DNA of 64,000 bases from Rhizopus sp. PT2906 (Eukaryota; Mucoromycota; Mucoromycetes; Mucorales; Rhizopodaceae). The translations under genes were made by a program, and so were the position numbers. Of the stretch, positions 10,279 through 20,955 are shown in pieces; positions within the stretch are counted from its first letter, which is position 1, and the number at the start of each line of letters is the position of its first letter. The notes under the pieces are model-generated. The model was not told where the DNA came from. It saw only the letters and a program-made list of their open reading frames with translations, and did no database searches. Where the stretch lies: positions 1-64,000 of the forward strand of contig JAMYHX010000156.1 of the NCBI GenBank assembly GCA_025529335.1, in the 5' to 3' direction.

Positions 10279-11448
10279 ATGTCAAGTTGGCTCGATAAAA
10301 GCATAGAAGATCTCGAACTGAGACAATCCATTAAGGAACTGTTAACAGAACATCCAAGCAGCACCAATGTCATTCAGCGTCTAATAGAATACTATGAAAG
10401 CAAGGATGACAGGATGGCAAAGCGACGTAAACTTGATCAGAATGATCTAATCAAAGATCAGCTCGTTCGTCTGATCGATGTCTCTTTCCAGTCTCCAGCA
10501 AGAAAAAAGTACGACATTATCATCACTCCTACGCACCTCATTCTTTACAACTCAAAGACAGAGACGATCGAATTTAACTATAGGCTGGACGACTTTGCCT
10601 TGGGTACGTGTGTGCCTACTCCCGAAAAGACAAACAAGGCATTCACATACGCGTTATTTCTCAAGAATGAGGATGCTGTCGTCTTTAACACACAAGATAA
10701 AGTTGCCATCAAGATAGAAGTGGTCAATAAGGAGGCATCGGTGTTGGAGTCAGATAAACATGAGATCATTGCCCAACTACTAACAGAACATGCTCGTATT
10801 GCTATATCACAACCATCAAAGCAAGCCTTTGTCTGTTCAGGTGGTAATAAGACCGCAGAAGACAAATATTATGTCACCGCCTATCTCAAGGCAAAGGATG
10901 GGTTCTTATTTTTCTTACCCACGGGTATACTTTATGGGTTCAAAAAGCCAACCTTGTTCATTCCACTCTCGAGCATATCTGAAAATGCAGTGACAAGCAT
11001 TACTCAGCGAACATTTGATCTTGTGCTCACGTTGAAGAAGGAAAGTCATGTATATGGTAGTCCCGGGTTTAGAGCGACAAAAGAAGGAGAGGATGAGTCA
11101 ATTCAGTTTTCAATGATTTCTCAAGAGGAATATGGACCCATAGATGCTTACATCAAAAAGGCAGGCATTGATGATCAAAGCATGTCAGAGGAGAGAAAGG
11201 CTGTCAGTAAAAAGGAAAGTGATTCTTCTGAAGTTAAAGAAGAAGGAATGGAAGGAAATCAGCATGATAGTGAGGATTCAGAAAATGATGAAAACTTTAA
11301 TCCAAGTGATAGTGATGAAGAAGATCCTTTAGAATATGATACTGACGCAGAAGAAGAAGAAGAAGAAGAAGAAGAAGAGAAGGTGCCATTAAATGAGCCA
11401 AGAGATGAAATGGATGAAGAACAAGATATGTTGGATGAAAGCGATTAA
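10279..11448 (+). CDS. RTT106: Histone chaperone RTT106-like
   Basis: RTT106 family proteins bind new H3-H4 and pass it to chromatin behind the replication fork and at silent loci (known for yeast). This single-exon gene encodes 389 aa. Residues 1-60 form a helical N-terminus. About 75-300 matches the double pleckstrin-like fold shared by Rtt106, Pob3 and Spt16 (for example YDIIITPTHLILYNSKTETI and LPTGILYGFKKPTLFIPLSSI). The tail from about 310 is highly acidic, with a run of Glu at about 360-370, as in many histone chaperones. The ATG at 10279 is chosen because an upstream in-frame extension would lie within transposon DNA and a T-rich leader. The transposon end at 10179 lies in its upstream region. 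Confidence 0.8.
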   Translation: MSSWLDKSIEDLELRQSIKELLTEHPSSTNVIQRLIEYYESKDDRMAKRRKLDQNDLIKDQLVRLIDVSFQSPARKKYDIIITPTHLILYNSKTETIEFNYRLDDFALGTCVPTPEKTNKAFTYALFLKNEDAVVFNTQDKVAIKIEVVNKEASVLESDKHEIIAQLLTEHARIAISQPSKQAFVCSGGNKTAEDKYYVTAYLKAKDGFLFFLPTGILYGFKKPTLFIPLSSISENAVTSITQRTFDLVLTLKKESHVYGSPGFRATKEGEDESIQFSMISQEEYGPIDAYIKKAGIDDQSMSEERKAVSKKESDSSEVKEEGMEGNQHDSEDSENDENFNPSDSDEEDPLEYDTDAEEEEEEEEEEKVPLNEPRDEMDEEQDMLDESD

Positions 11449-11944
11449 ATTAAGCTCATATCCTTTTTTTGTATATAAATATACGTTTAAACATATTTTT
11501 ATTCATAAATAATTAAAACCACTATTGGACGCGCGATTATAATATTATATCTTTCCCCGTCTGAGGCTTGCATGTTTATACGATTAAAGAAAACAAAAGA
11601 CCACTATGGACGCATTGAAACTATAGAATTCCGTCTCGTCCCCGGGCCAGATAAATAAAGTAAAAACCCTTTTGAGATCAAAAGGAAAAAAAGAAGGAAG
11701 GAAGCAAAGGAAACCGAGTAAGAAGGGAACAAAAAAGTATTAGGTCGAAAGCTGTCGAGAGAAGATAGATGTGCAATTTTCTCCAGGGCGTCGGGTAGCG
11801 ATTGGGAGATAACAATCAGGTTTCAGTAATTAGAAGGAGAGTGGAGGATTCGGCTAACTTCAATAGAGGAGAGATTGCCTGTTTGAGGAGACGAGTAGCA
11901 TTAAATACGGAAATAGAGATATTAGGCATTATAAAGAGAGTTAG

Positions 11945-12330
11945 TCATGGCTACATTTGTCAAGGTTCTGAACTTTTGCCATATAGAGATCTTCCGGTTT
12001 GTTAGGGCGGATATGTTGAATAGCATGCTCAATTTGATCGGTATGGTGGATTAGAGCTTGTTGACCGCGTTGCTCTTTGCTATATTCTTTGTAACGAGGA
12101 TTTTGTAGGATGTCACCATTACAGGGATTGAAGTCTTCCTTGAATTGGATCTTGAATCTCTGCAACTGAACCTTGAGCTCTGGTGCGTAGACGTTATGAA
12201 CCCGGAGGGTCACGACGCTTCATGTTGGATAATTGATGTCTAAGGTTCTGCCGTTATTGATTTCAAGTTTGTAAAGACGGTTACACAATTGGTCAATCGG
12301 GACACGGGCCTTGATGGGGATGTAAACATA
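11945..12330 (-). pseudogene. Degraded mobile-element-like coding stretch
   Basis: The minus strand reads as protein-like text for about 125 codons with one in-frame stop: YVYIPIKARVPIDQLCNRLY, then LEINNGRTLDINYPT, a break, then VVTLRVHNVYAPELKVQLQR and onward through EDFNPCNGDILQNPRYKEYS. There is no start codon and no flanking exon I can trust. The arrangement suggests a fragment of a retrotransposon structural protein or a similar multicopy gene; I cannot assign the family. Confidence 0.35.
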
Positions 12331-12594
12331 CTAAAAACCTTGATTGGAGAAGGGAGGGGGGCTATATCAAACGGGAAGCTGCTTCTTGATGTTGGAGTAT
12401 TATGAAAGCAATTGTGAGTTTTATAGGGAATATTGATGTTGTCAGCATGATTTAGTATGGTTGATGTGATCACCAATGTTATCCTAGTAGCTGCTATTGC
12501 TACTCTTATCAGATGTGATAGAGGAATGTAAAGCATTATAATGATTATCTCATCAAATGCGTCAATTGCCTTCTTGAGCTTGAACTACTGTATT

Positions 12595-12819
12595 TCAAGC
12601 ATATTTACATTCTTTTTTCGGATAGGAATATAGATGTGTTGTTTCTACAAGTCTTTGTTCGTAATGTGTATTAGTGCTCTTTAGACGGCCATACAATTCG
12701 ATGCAGTTTACAAGGATAGCAGATGACTGTTCTACCAGGATTGCCACTGCGAGAAGTTGAGAAACAGCATATCTGAGCTGTGGGAAAAATGCCCAGTCTT
12801 TGTTGACGCTTTCAATCAT
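12595..12819 (-). pseudogene. Fragment related to the ORF at 57.5 kb
   Basis: A 74-codon frame whose core NKDWAFFPQLRYAVSQLLAV lines up with NHDWRFHPQAKYYVARLFAE of the frame at 57466-57855. The following residues also align (VNCIELYGR against INTIEAYGR). Two diverged copies of one protein in a single window suggest a dispersed element gene. Function is unknown. Confidence 0.45.
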
Positions 12820-13142
12820 TGAATTTGAAAGTTCTATGCATTTATGGCTCGATTATTGCAATAAGATGGTTCAGATACTGTGAAATGGAGAAAGTCAAAA
12901 AGAAACCCTTATTGAGAATAATTTGCAACGCCGCCATTTGGGCCTTAGAAGCTACTGATTGGACAGAGAAAAAACCGCAAGCTGGGAGCGTACAAAACCT
13001 CAAAGGGTTTTTTTTGAGAACCGCCAATTGGCACTAGCGGCACTATTCATTTTTTTTCTTTTTTTTTTTTATTATTCATTATTTTAATAAAAGAGAGAAA
13101 AAAGAAACAATAAGCAAAGAATATTCATAATAAATACTTTAT

Positions 13143-16100
13143 ATGGCCAGAATAGAGGACAATAAACGTCGTTCAAGCGACACGGATGAACAAGGTGTCT
13201 CTATAAGGCCACCTCCTAAAAAGCGCTTCATGACTCAGCAGTCGTCTAATGATGATCAAGAAGAAGACACAGAGGAATTAGCTGATATCTTTAAGGTAAA
13301 TTCCATTCTAATTCTATATAAACAACTGATTTTAAAGAAAAAGAATGTATAATTAGGAGCCATTGGAAGCCTTTCGTAAAGAGGCCATTATTAGACAATG
13401 GAAGGATTACATGGTATCCTTTAATATTTTACATGGTGTATCCATGTACTTATAATTTCTTTTAGAGATCTGCCAATAGATGGAAAAAATATGTTGAACA
13501 AGCAGAAGCTAATAATCTAAGAAATGAAGAAAGCTTAAGGCTGTGGGAAGATTCTTTTAAAAAGGTAGCAACAATATCCCACTTTTATTCTTATTTTCTT
13601 TGTTTTAATGGAAATATCTGTATATAGCTTCAAGTTTTTCTATCAAATGTAATACAGGATGGCATGTCAAGTCTTGGCGAAGCTTTGGCAATGAATATAG
13701 GTAAATAGGTATTTAGGAATATCAAAAGACATTCTCACATAATTCATATAGACAAGGGTGATCTTGATATTATCCTTGACGAAGAATGGGCTACAAACTT
13801 GACACCCACTATGTTAAATGCTTATAGAAAAAAAGAATTTGTAGACTTGACCATTTCGAAATTAAATCATTTGGTGGAAACATGGATTAACAGACGAGAA
13901 CAAATCATTGCAGGTTTTGATTCTGTATTTGGTACGTAAAACAACTGACACATAGTTTAATGCTTATACTCTTTATAGAAAATGATTCTTTAAAGGATAC
14001 TCAACAAGAGCATAAACAAGTGCTCACTCATTGGGTTAACGGACAACGATCACTTCAAGAAGTCAAGACTCAATTAAAGTCTAAAAACTTCAAGGTATAA
14101 AATAAATCAAAGAAAACAAGAAAAGATAATAACCGTGTTTTATTAGCTTTTAATGTTAAAAGAAGAATACAGATTACTGAACAAACAACTGACAGCATCT
14201 GAAAATAACATACAACAAGCTCAGCTTGACCTTGAAAAGATAGAAAATAAAAAGTTTGTTAGCGAGGATGTCAAGATGGATATCGAAAGCGATAACAAAA
14301 ATATCAACCATGGCGGTGTTCCAGTAGAAGGCTCAGTGACTACTTACAACGTAAGGAATTCATACAAGAGAGTTGGTTTTATTTAATTGTGTTTTAATAA
14401 TGTAGAATCAAGCCATATCTCAAGACCCGCTTTTTCATATTCAACAGATGCTTAATCAAAAGCTACATGAAATTGAAATGATTAAAGAAGACAGAATCGC
14501 TTTAAAACAGCAGATTGCTAGATTGGAAATGGACCTCATATGTGTGCCCGAGTCTAGAATATATAAAGCAATGATGTGTCGACAGTTGTTTCAGACAAGA
14601 ACTTATCAAAAAGATAAATGTAACCATCTTTCCGATATATGCCATGATTTACAAATGAACGTGGATGATTTATCAAGCAATCGACGTAGATTCATCAGGG
14701 ATTTGGATTATGAACAAGTCAGTCATTTTAAAGATATGGAGAGTCAGCTAAGGAAGCTCGATACTGATCTGACTCGTATTCGTGGACAACGTGATGCACT
14801 CCAGATGAACCTTGAAGAAAGAAAGGCATCCATTGACGTCGGAAAGGCCTCGATCGCAGAACTTAAAATCGTTGCTGATGCCAGAAAAGAAAGAGTGAGC
14901 TACTTGGAAACCGAATTATTGAGACTACAGAAAAAGATGGCAGCCAAGACGGGAGTAAAAGGATATTATGAACTTGTGTCAAACAGTTCCGGAAAAGAAC
15001 CATTACTAGCACCTCTTGAAAATGAATTAAAGTCTATAGAAGAAAAAGTACAGGAATATAAAGACAAAATATGCAGCACTCTTCCACAAGAAGAAGTAGA
15101 AAACGAACTGAAACAGTTGTCGCAAGTAAAGGAGATACAGTTGGCAGCCACATTATTCAAAGAAAAATATGGACTCGATCCAATGTTAATTGATGACGAA
15201 CAAAGCTTCGAATTGAATCTGCGGGACAGAATAGAAAAAGAAACATCCATCATTTTGGAAGTAAATGAAAAGTTATCAGCATTACAAGCAGTAAGTGGAT
15301 AAACACAAAGAAGCAAAGGTTGGTTAACAATTTTACTAATGTATTATAAAGATGGAAAAACAGCTCTTAAGTGAGATTGAAAGCGTTGCAAAAGCATATG
15401 GAAAACTGGAAGAAGAAAATGTGAAAAAGGTTCAAGAACTTGCTATTATAGAGGATGAAATTATCAAGTTACAAGCGGAGCGTGTAAAATACAGTCAAAT
15501 ATTTACAGCTTTGAATAAATCCAAAGATGCCCATGCAATCCTTGCAAACGCACTCAACAAACAAATCGAGAAGCAGCTAGCGTATATTAAACAAATGACC
15601 GAGCGTGAAAAAAACTTGACAAATCAAGTGGTAAGTCTAGATGACAAAAAAGAACACTGAGTAATAATGTTTTATGTAGACATGCTTGGATCGCAAACTA
15701 GCCATCAGCAATTCTATTTATGAAGTATATAAACAAAAAAATGATGAAGTGAAGCTGTTATTAGACGAGCTAAAAGAAAAGGCACTTGTATCCAAAGACA
15801 AAATCACAGAGGTATGACACGTAGTATTAATTGATAATGAATACTTATATTCCGATAGCTTCAAAAGTCAATTTTTGAAAAGATTCGGTCAATAGAGGAA
15901 AGTGCACATGCAAGGCTACGTCTAGAAGAGAGTAGAGAATTGTTAAAACGGAAGATGGGGGCAGTCAGTAAATCTGAAAGACCAGCAGAGGCTAAGTTAA
16001 GAAAGGAGCGAGAGGAATACAGGGTATGTAACATATAGACGACATGGATAGACTATGTGTTTACTCTTCTTTTTAGTCACTACTAAATTGCAATTCATGT

Positions 16101-16250
16101 AAAACAAGGCTAAAATCTCATGTTTTGATGCGATGTATGCACACATTCTGTAAAGAGTGTCTAGATGTACGTATTGAAACAAGACAAAGAAGATGCCCAA
16201 GTTGTGGTGAATCATTTAGTGTAAATGATGTAAAACAATTCTACTTTTAA
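13143..16250 (+). CDS. BRE1: E3 ubiquitin ligase BRE1 (histone H2B)
   Basis: BRE1 with Rad6 attaches ubiquitin to histone H2B in the nucleus (known for the family). Twelve exons: 13143-13295, 13357-13413, 13466-13564, 13628-13700, 13752-13931, 13979-14094, 14147-14350, 14406-15290, 15352-15630, 15680-15811, 15859-16023 and 16077-16250, for 838 aa. A short basic, Pro-containing N-terminus (RPPPKKRF) is followed by long coiled coil through about residue 780. A C-terminal C3HC4 RING follows: CNSC, CMHTFCKEC and CPSC, ending VNDVKQFYF as in BRE1/RNF20/RNF40. Introns are 46-63 nt. Domain order and length fit the family well. Confidence 0.92.
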
Positions 16251-16683
16251 AACAAATATCTTTTGTTATTACTTACTAGAGTTAACTACTATGTACATAT
16301 ATACGCACACCCTTTTTTACGCATATAACATCAATAATATTGTCTTATCGTCCCCTTTTTTCTATTAAAAAAAAAATAAAGTGGCAATTACACTCAATAT
16401 TTATCACAATGAGCTCACTCTTGGGCAAAGGATCAGAATTATTTCCATGGAATGAAAGATGTTATGGCCGTTAAGGAGCTTGGGCTTTTTGAAAGATTCC
16501 GTTTATGTATGATAAGGAAGAAGGTTTAGTTGCCTACCGCAAATCATGGATGACTGCAAGCCGCAAAATCTCTGCAAGCATATTACGAGATGTCACCCTT
16601 AATACAGTCTTTTTTTAGTATTCAAGCTTGAATGAATCATTTTGTCATCAGGACAAATACGGGAACATTAATTACCCTGTCTT

Positions 16684-16950
16684 CTACACTGACCACTTAT
16701 TCTTTAAACAATCTAAACGAGTTGGCCTCACCCAATCAAGTTTGTCTGCTATATTTAAGGTGAGAAGTCTGTAGCATGCATCGCAGAGTTGACATTCACT
16801 AGCTTCATCGATTTCGAACAAAATAGCTTTAAGTATTTTCAAAGATACATTGTTACTCCCGTCAGTATTAAGGATCTTGTAATGGATGTTGTATTCTTTA
16901 AAGAGCAAATGACGGCAGTAGCTGCATATTGAGATAGAGTCATCTCTCAT
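16684..16950 (-). CDS. Small Cys-containing hypothetical protein (88 aa)
   Basis: An ATG-started frame of 88 codons. It holds CSYC at residues 9-12 and CQLCDAC at about 54-60, a spacing that could bind one zinc ion. No signal peptide is visible and the sequence is not recognised. It might be a short zinc-binding protein or a piece of an element gene. Confidence is low because it is short and isolated. Confidence 0.3.
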   Translation of the reverse strand: MRDDSISICSYCRHLLFKEYNIHYKILNTDGSNNVSLKILKAILFEIDEASECQLCDACYRLLTLNIADKLDWVRPTRLDCLKNKWSV

Positions 16951-17659
16951 TACTTCTTTGCTTTATGCTTTCCTAAAGACAGCACTCGATCCTTTATTTA
17001 CTTTTATTTCCAGCTTGATTACCCCCTTTTTTTTGCTCTCCATAATCTCTTATCAGTTGAGGGTGATATCTCTGGTATTCACATATTTACTCTTGTCAAT
17101 TACTCGTTTCTAATGTTTGGTTTCTAGATAAATCGCTCATTTTTTTTTTTTTTTTTCAGCATGTGCCCTTGGGCGTTTCTAGCTCCGTTCCTTCCCGTAT
17201 AGAACCTCCAAAAAAGGAGGCAAACATTGGAGTGTAACAGGATATATTTAACTGTAAAAGAAGATTAAAAAGGTAAAGTAGCAGACGATACCCTTGTGAT
17301 TAGTGTAAGATGATTAAGTCATTAAACCATAACATTTGTTCATAACAACAGTTTGCTTTTTGAGACCTTTAACTTCCGCCTTCAAAGGTATTGGAGTGAA
17401 TGGATGTACCAATCAAAGGTTGTTACTGACTTACATTTATGTCGATGATATCGATTTGTATGTAAGGACCATAATAAAGAATAAAGCAGTATAATGCTTT
17501 ATCTCTTTCAATACACAATGAATCAAGTGACCAGGGCGAAGTTGCCGTTCACCACGAAAGGTAAACCTCTTAAACTTGCGTCAACAAAAGTGATAACAAA
17601 TATAAGAGGACTGAATTGAAATGCCGAATGGTGAGACTGTTGTATTAGCCCCCCTGGTT

Positions 17660-17758
17660 TTTCCTGAATTATAAAAAGGAAAAAAAAATTTTTTATTTTG
17701 ATTTCTCTTTTTTTAGGTTTCCCCTTCTCCCTCTTTCTTTATCTAACAAGTATATCAA
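17660..17758 (+). promoter_or_regulatory. Core promoter and leader of ADP/ATP carrier
   Basis: A TATA-like element TTATAAAAAG lies about 85-90 bp upstream of the ATG and is followed by a long T/C-rich leader. Together with strongly biased codons in the gene, this fits high expression. Confidence 0.5.
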
Positions 17759-18831
17759 ATGGCCACCGACAGTAACAAGTTCGTCATCGTAAGTAACTAT
17801 TATGATTGCCATAGCAATGCTTTATTTACCTTTATCCATTCTATAGGATTTCCTTATGGGTGGTGTTTCCGCTGCCGTCTCCAAGACTGCTGCTGCTCCC
17901 ATCGAACGTATCAAGCTCTTGATCCAAAACCAAGATGAAATGATCAAGCAAGGTCGTCTCGCTTCCCCCTACAAGGGTATTGGTGACTGTTTCGCCCGTA
18001 CCATTAAGGATGAAGGTGTCATCTCCTTGTGGAGAGGTAACACTGCCAACGTTATCCGTTACTTCCCTACCCAAGCCTTGAACTTTGCTTTCAAGGATAA
18101 GTTCAAGCGTATGTTCAACAAGGATAAGAACCGTGATGGTTACTGGGCTTGGTTCGCCGGTAACTTGGCTTCCGGTGGTGCTGCTGGTGCTGCTTCTCTC
18201 TTCTTGTAAGTAAAAAAAAATATTGGTTATCAGGTTGATATTAACATTGACCTTTAGCGTCTACTCTTTGGACTATGCTCGTACTCGTCTTGCTAACGAT
18301 GCCAAGTCTGCCAAGAAGGGTGGTGAACGTCAATTCAACGGTTTGGTTGATGTCTACAAGAAGACCTTGAAGTCTGATGGTATTGCCGGTCTCTACCGTG
18401 GTTTCAACATTTCTTGTGTTGGTATCATCGTCTACCGTGGTCTCTACTTCGGTATGTATGACTCCGTCAAGCCTTTGATGCCTCAAACCCTCCAAGACTC
18501 CTTCCTCGCTACTTTCGCTCTTGGTTGGGCTGTCACCACCGGTTCCGGTCTTGGTAAGTTTACATTTTTAGTAAGGAAGATTGGTTACTAAATAGCATTC
18601 TGTATAGCTTCTTACCCCATTGATACTGTCCGTCGTCGTATGATGATGACTTCCGGTGCTGCCGTCAAGTACGACTCTTCTCTCCACTGCTTCCGTGAAA
18701 TCGTTGCCAACGAAGGTGTCAAGTCTCTCTTCAAGGGTGCCGGTGCTAACATTCTCCGTGCCATTGCTGGTGCTGGTGTCTTGTCCGGTTATGACTACCT
18801 CCAAGTCTGGATGTTCGGTAAGAAGTACTAA
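17759..18831 (+). CDS. AAC: Mitochondrial ADP/ATP carrier
   Basis: Exchanges cytosolic ADP for matrix ATP across the inner mitochondrial membrane. Four exons, 17759-17788, 17847-18205, 18258-18553 and 18608-18831, give 302 aa, typical of the family. The three carrier repeats show their signatures: PIERIKLLIQ, SLDYARTRLA and PIDTVRRRMMMTSG. The RRRMMM hexapeptide that defines ADP/ATP carriers is intact. Codons are strongly biased toward C-ending and AAG/GGT forms compared with neighbouring genes, as expected for a highly expressed gene. The ATG starts MATDSNKFVI, with an intron after codon 10. Confidence 0.97.
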
Positions 18832-20564
18832 ATTGCTTCTTAAAACCTAATTGCTTGTCTGTGTCCTCTTGATATATTGTAATATTATTTATAAAATAAG
18901 CATTTTATAAAAATTCTTTTTATAAAGAAATAAAAAATAGAAAAAGCCCATAGAGAGCTTTTGTATTTGCAACATCGGAATCTTGATCGTCTCCTTTCAT
19001 ACACAAGGGGGCCTAGTGTAGCCATTGAAGGTTGTACCACAGGAGTGTTCGGAAACAGGCGGAAACTTTCATGGAAACAGTCACAATTTCATTTTGAAGA
19101 GTTGATCACGTGAAATTGAGATTCAATGTCGTCTTGTCACTAGATTGATATTCCAAAGGCAAAAGGGGCTACACAACACATATATTTTGAGCCCTTTAAG
19201 TCATATTTATCTCAGCAGAGTCCAACCTGTTTTTCGCTCATTAGAGTAGATACATTGAATTCATCTTGCTTGATCAATTCTCTCTTTAATGTCGCTACAG
19301 TTACCCCATTCTGAACACTACCGTGCCTAACAGTACCAAAGCACAGAGACAAGGGGGAGAGGCTTTGACGTGCTCATTCCCGTTTAGGTTTGGTCAAGTA
19401 GTTTTATGGTAGCGTTGCAGACATCTTATTCGACGGCATTGATTTGCTAAACGTCAATCTTGAAAAAAGATTGTATTTTTCCCTTTCTAAGAGCAGGCTT
19501 GCTTTCTGCAATGCAAGAGGATTAGCGTACAGACTAAAGAGCATCATCGGTCCAGCCAATGAGTAATTATCTTCCATAGTGTAGTATTGTAGAAGAGCAA
19601 TTATATGATATCCAGCAATATCATTCTGGGACTCTTAGAGCAGGTATACATTGGAGAGAATGCTGTGTATTGTCACGCGAACATTTCATACAGACACTAA
19701 ATGTCCCTTCCATACTCTTTCATTTTATTCACTCAAATACGGATAAAATACGTAACGTAGATTCTTCTCTTTATTCACTTCTATTCGCGTCGGATACAAA
19801 AGATTAAAGCAATATTGATGATCTGGTCACTTTTTATTCCAAAACTCTAGAGTTTCTCAGCCTGTGACTAAAGCTCGCTGATTGTCCCAAACAGGCTTGA
19901 TGATTTTGTATAGGGAAGAATCATGCTGCCTTAAACGCAGTACCTCCGACCCTGATTGCTTATCTTCCAAGTTGTTACGGTTCAGTGTCTTTCAATTTGC
20001 TTATTGTGAAATTGGTTTGGCCGAATAATTGATGTCGCAGGTTAACTTCGTTTTCCTTTGTGATATGCTTCTGAATTGTTCTTTAAAGCCTTTCAACAAT
20101 TGAAAAGGTCATCTCCATGACTTTCAACAGGATGATTTTGTTTCACCAACGATGCCCAACCTTTAATTTAAACTGCCTTCACGCCGTGTCATGCAGGACC
20201 CTCCGTTCTATAGTTTTGGTTCACCTTGATTGTCTTTATTATTTCTGAGAATAACATTGAGATAATAAGGCGAAATGCTCACAATATTCTACTTTACTTG
20301 TCTACTCTGCAAATAGTAACAGGTAACTAAGGCCAAACATTTTCCTTTTCTATATGTACTTTTGCATCAACACTAAAGGTGCTTGACTGTCGTCTTAGAA
20401 CACTTCCCCATCCTTTTCTCGGCCACCTGATGTTGCTTGCATGATCAGCCCTATGCATGCAACTTATTATCTCGGACCTACTTTCCTGTATCTATCTAAA
20501 TCTTTGCTAACACCGCCAAACTCACAATAAAAAAGGAACTAAAATTGACTTTAATCTGTATTTC
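18832..20564. other. Intergenic region, nothing recognised
   Basis: No open frame of convincing composition and no RNA gene was seen on either strand. Base composition is less extreme than in other spacers. Confidence 0.5.
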
Positions 20565-20955
20565 ATGCAGAAAATGCAAATCAAACTCGTGATCTTTGCA
20601 CTCTTTGCTATCCTTTTTTGCTACTGGCTTTACAGCACCTGCCTATCCTGGCTTGACAGCAGATGAAAGCAAAGCCATCGAACCAATTGTCCGAAGATTG
20701 GGTATTGAAAGTCTGGCTTTATCTCAAGCTGAGTGTTTCCTCATATTGCAAAGGATGTATATTAGGTTTTCTCATGATTTTCGACTTCTAGATTATCACA
20801 ATGTTCAAGTGCTTGAAAAAATTCTATCTTTTTTGTCCTCAGGCACCAGACAAATTAACAAAGATAAGGCTAAGTATTCTAAGCGTGGCTTACAATGGTG
20901 TTCTTCATGCTTTGAAAATAAACAAAGAAACAAAGAAGATATATTAAATCTATAA
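20565..20955 (+). pseudogene. Frame-broken secreted-protein-like ORF
   Basis: Two ATGs (20565 and 20574) open a frame reading MQIKLVIFALFAIL, a classic signal-peptide core, but it stops early. Moving one base at the run of six T (20614-20619) continues the sequence as ATGFTAPAYPGLTADESKAI with about 100 more codons to a TAA at 20953-20955. The join of a hydrophobic leader to an Ala/Pro region typical of a cleavage site suggests one gene with a one-base change in the T run. It could be a pseudogene, a sequencing error or an unseen intron. The mature part is unrecognised and has few cysteines. Confidence 0.4.

Larger units (their letters stand above)
11449..13142. other. Intergenic region with mobile-element relics
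   Basis: No intact gene was found. Two minus-strand coding relics (11945-12330 and 12595-12819) are listed separately. Two similar words, ACCACTATTGGACGC (11518) and ACCACTATGGACGC (11600), form a short direct repeat of unknown meaning. The 70 bases before the BRE1 start are T/A-rich leader. Confidence 0.4.
16251..17758. other. Intergenic region, relic plus small ORF
   Basis: At 16457-16620 the plus strand reads GMKDVMAVKELGLFERFRL, then shifts frame to DKEEGLVAYRKSWMTASRK and ASILRDVTLNT, a frameshifted fragment of unknown origin. A possible small gene at 16684-16950 is listed separately. The remainder is AT-rich, with a long T tract at about 17141-17157. The last 90 bases form the promoter of the ADP/ATP carrier. 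Confidence 0.4.
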
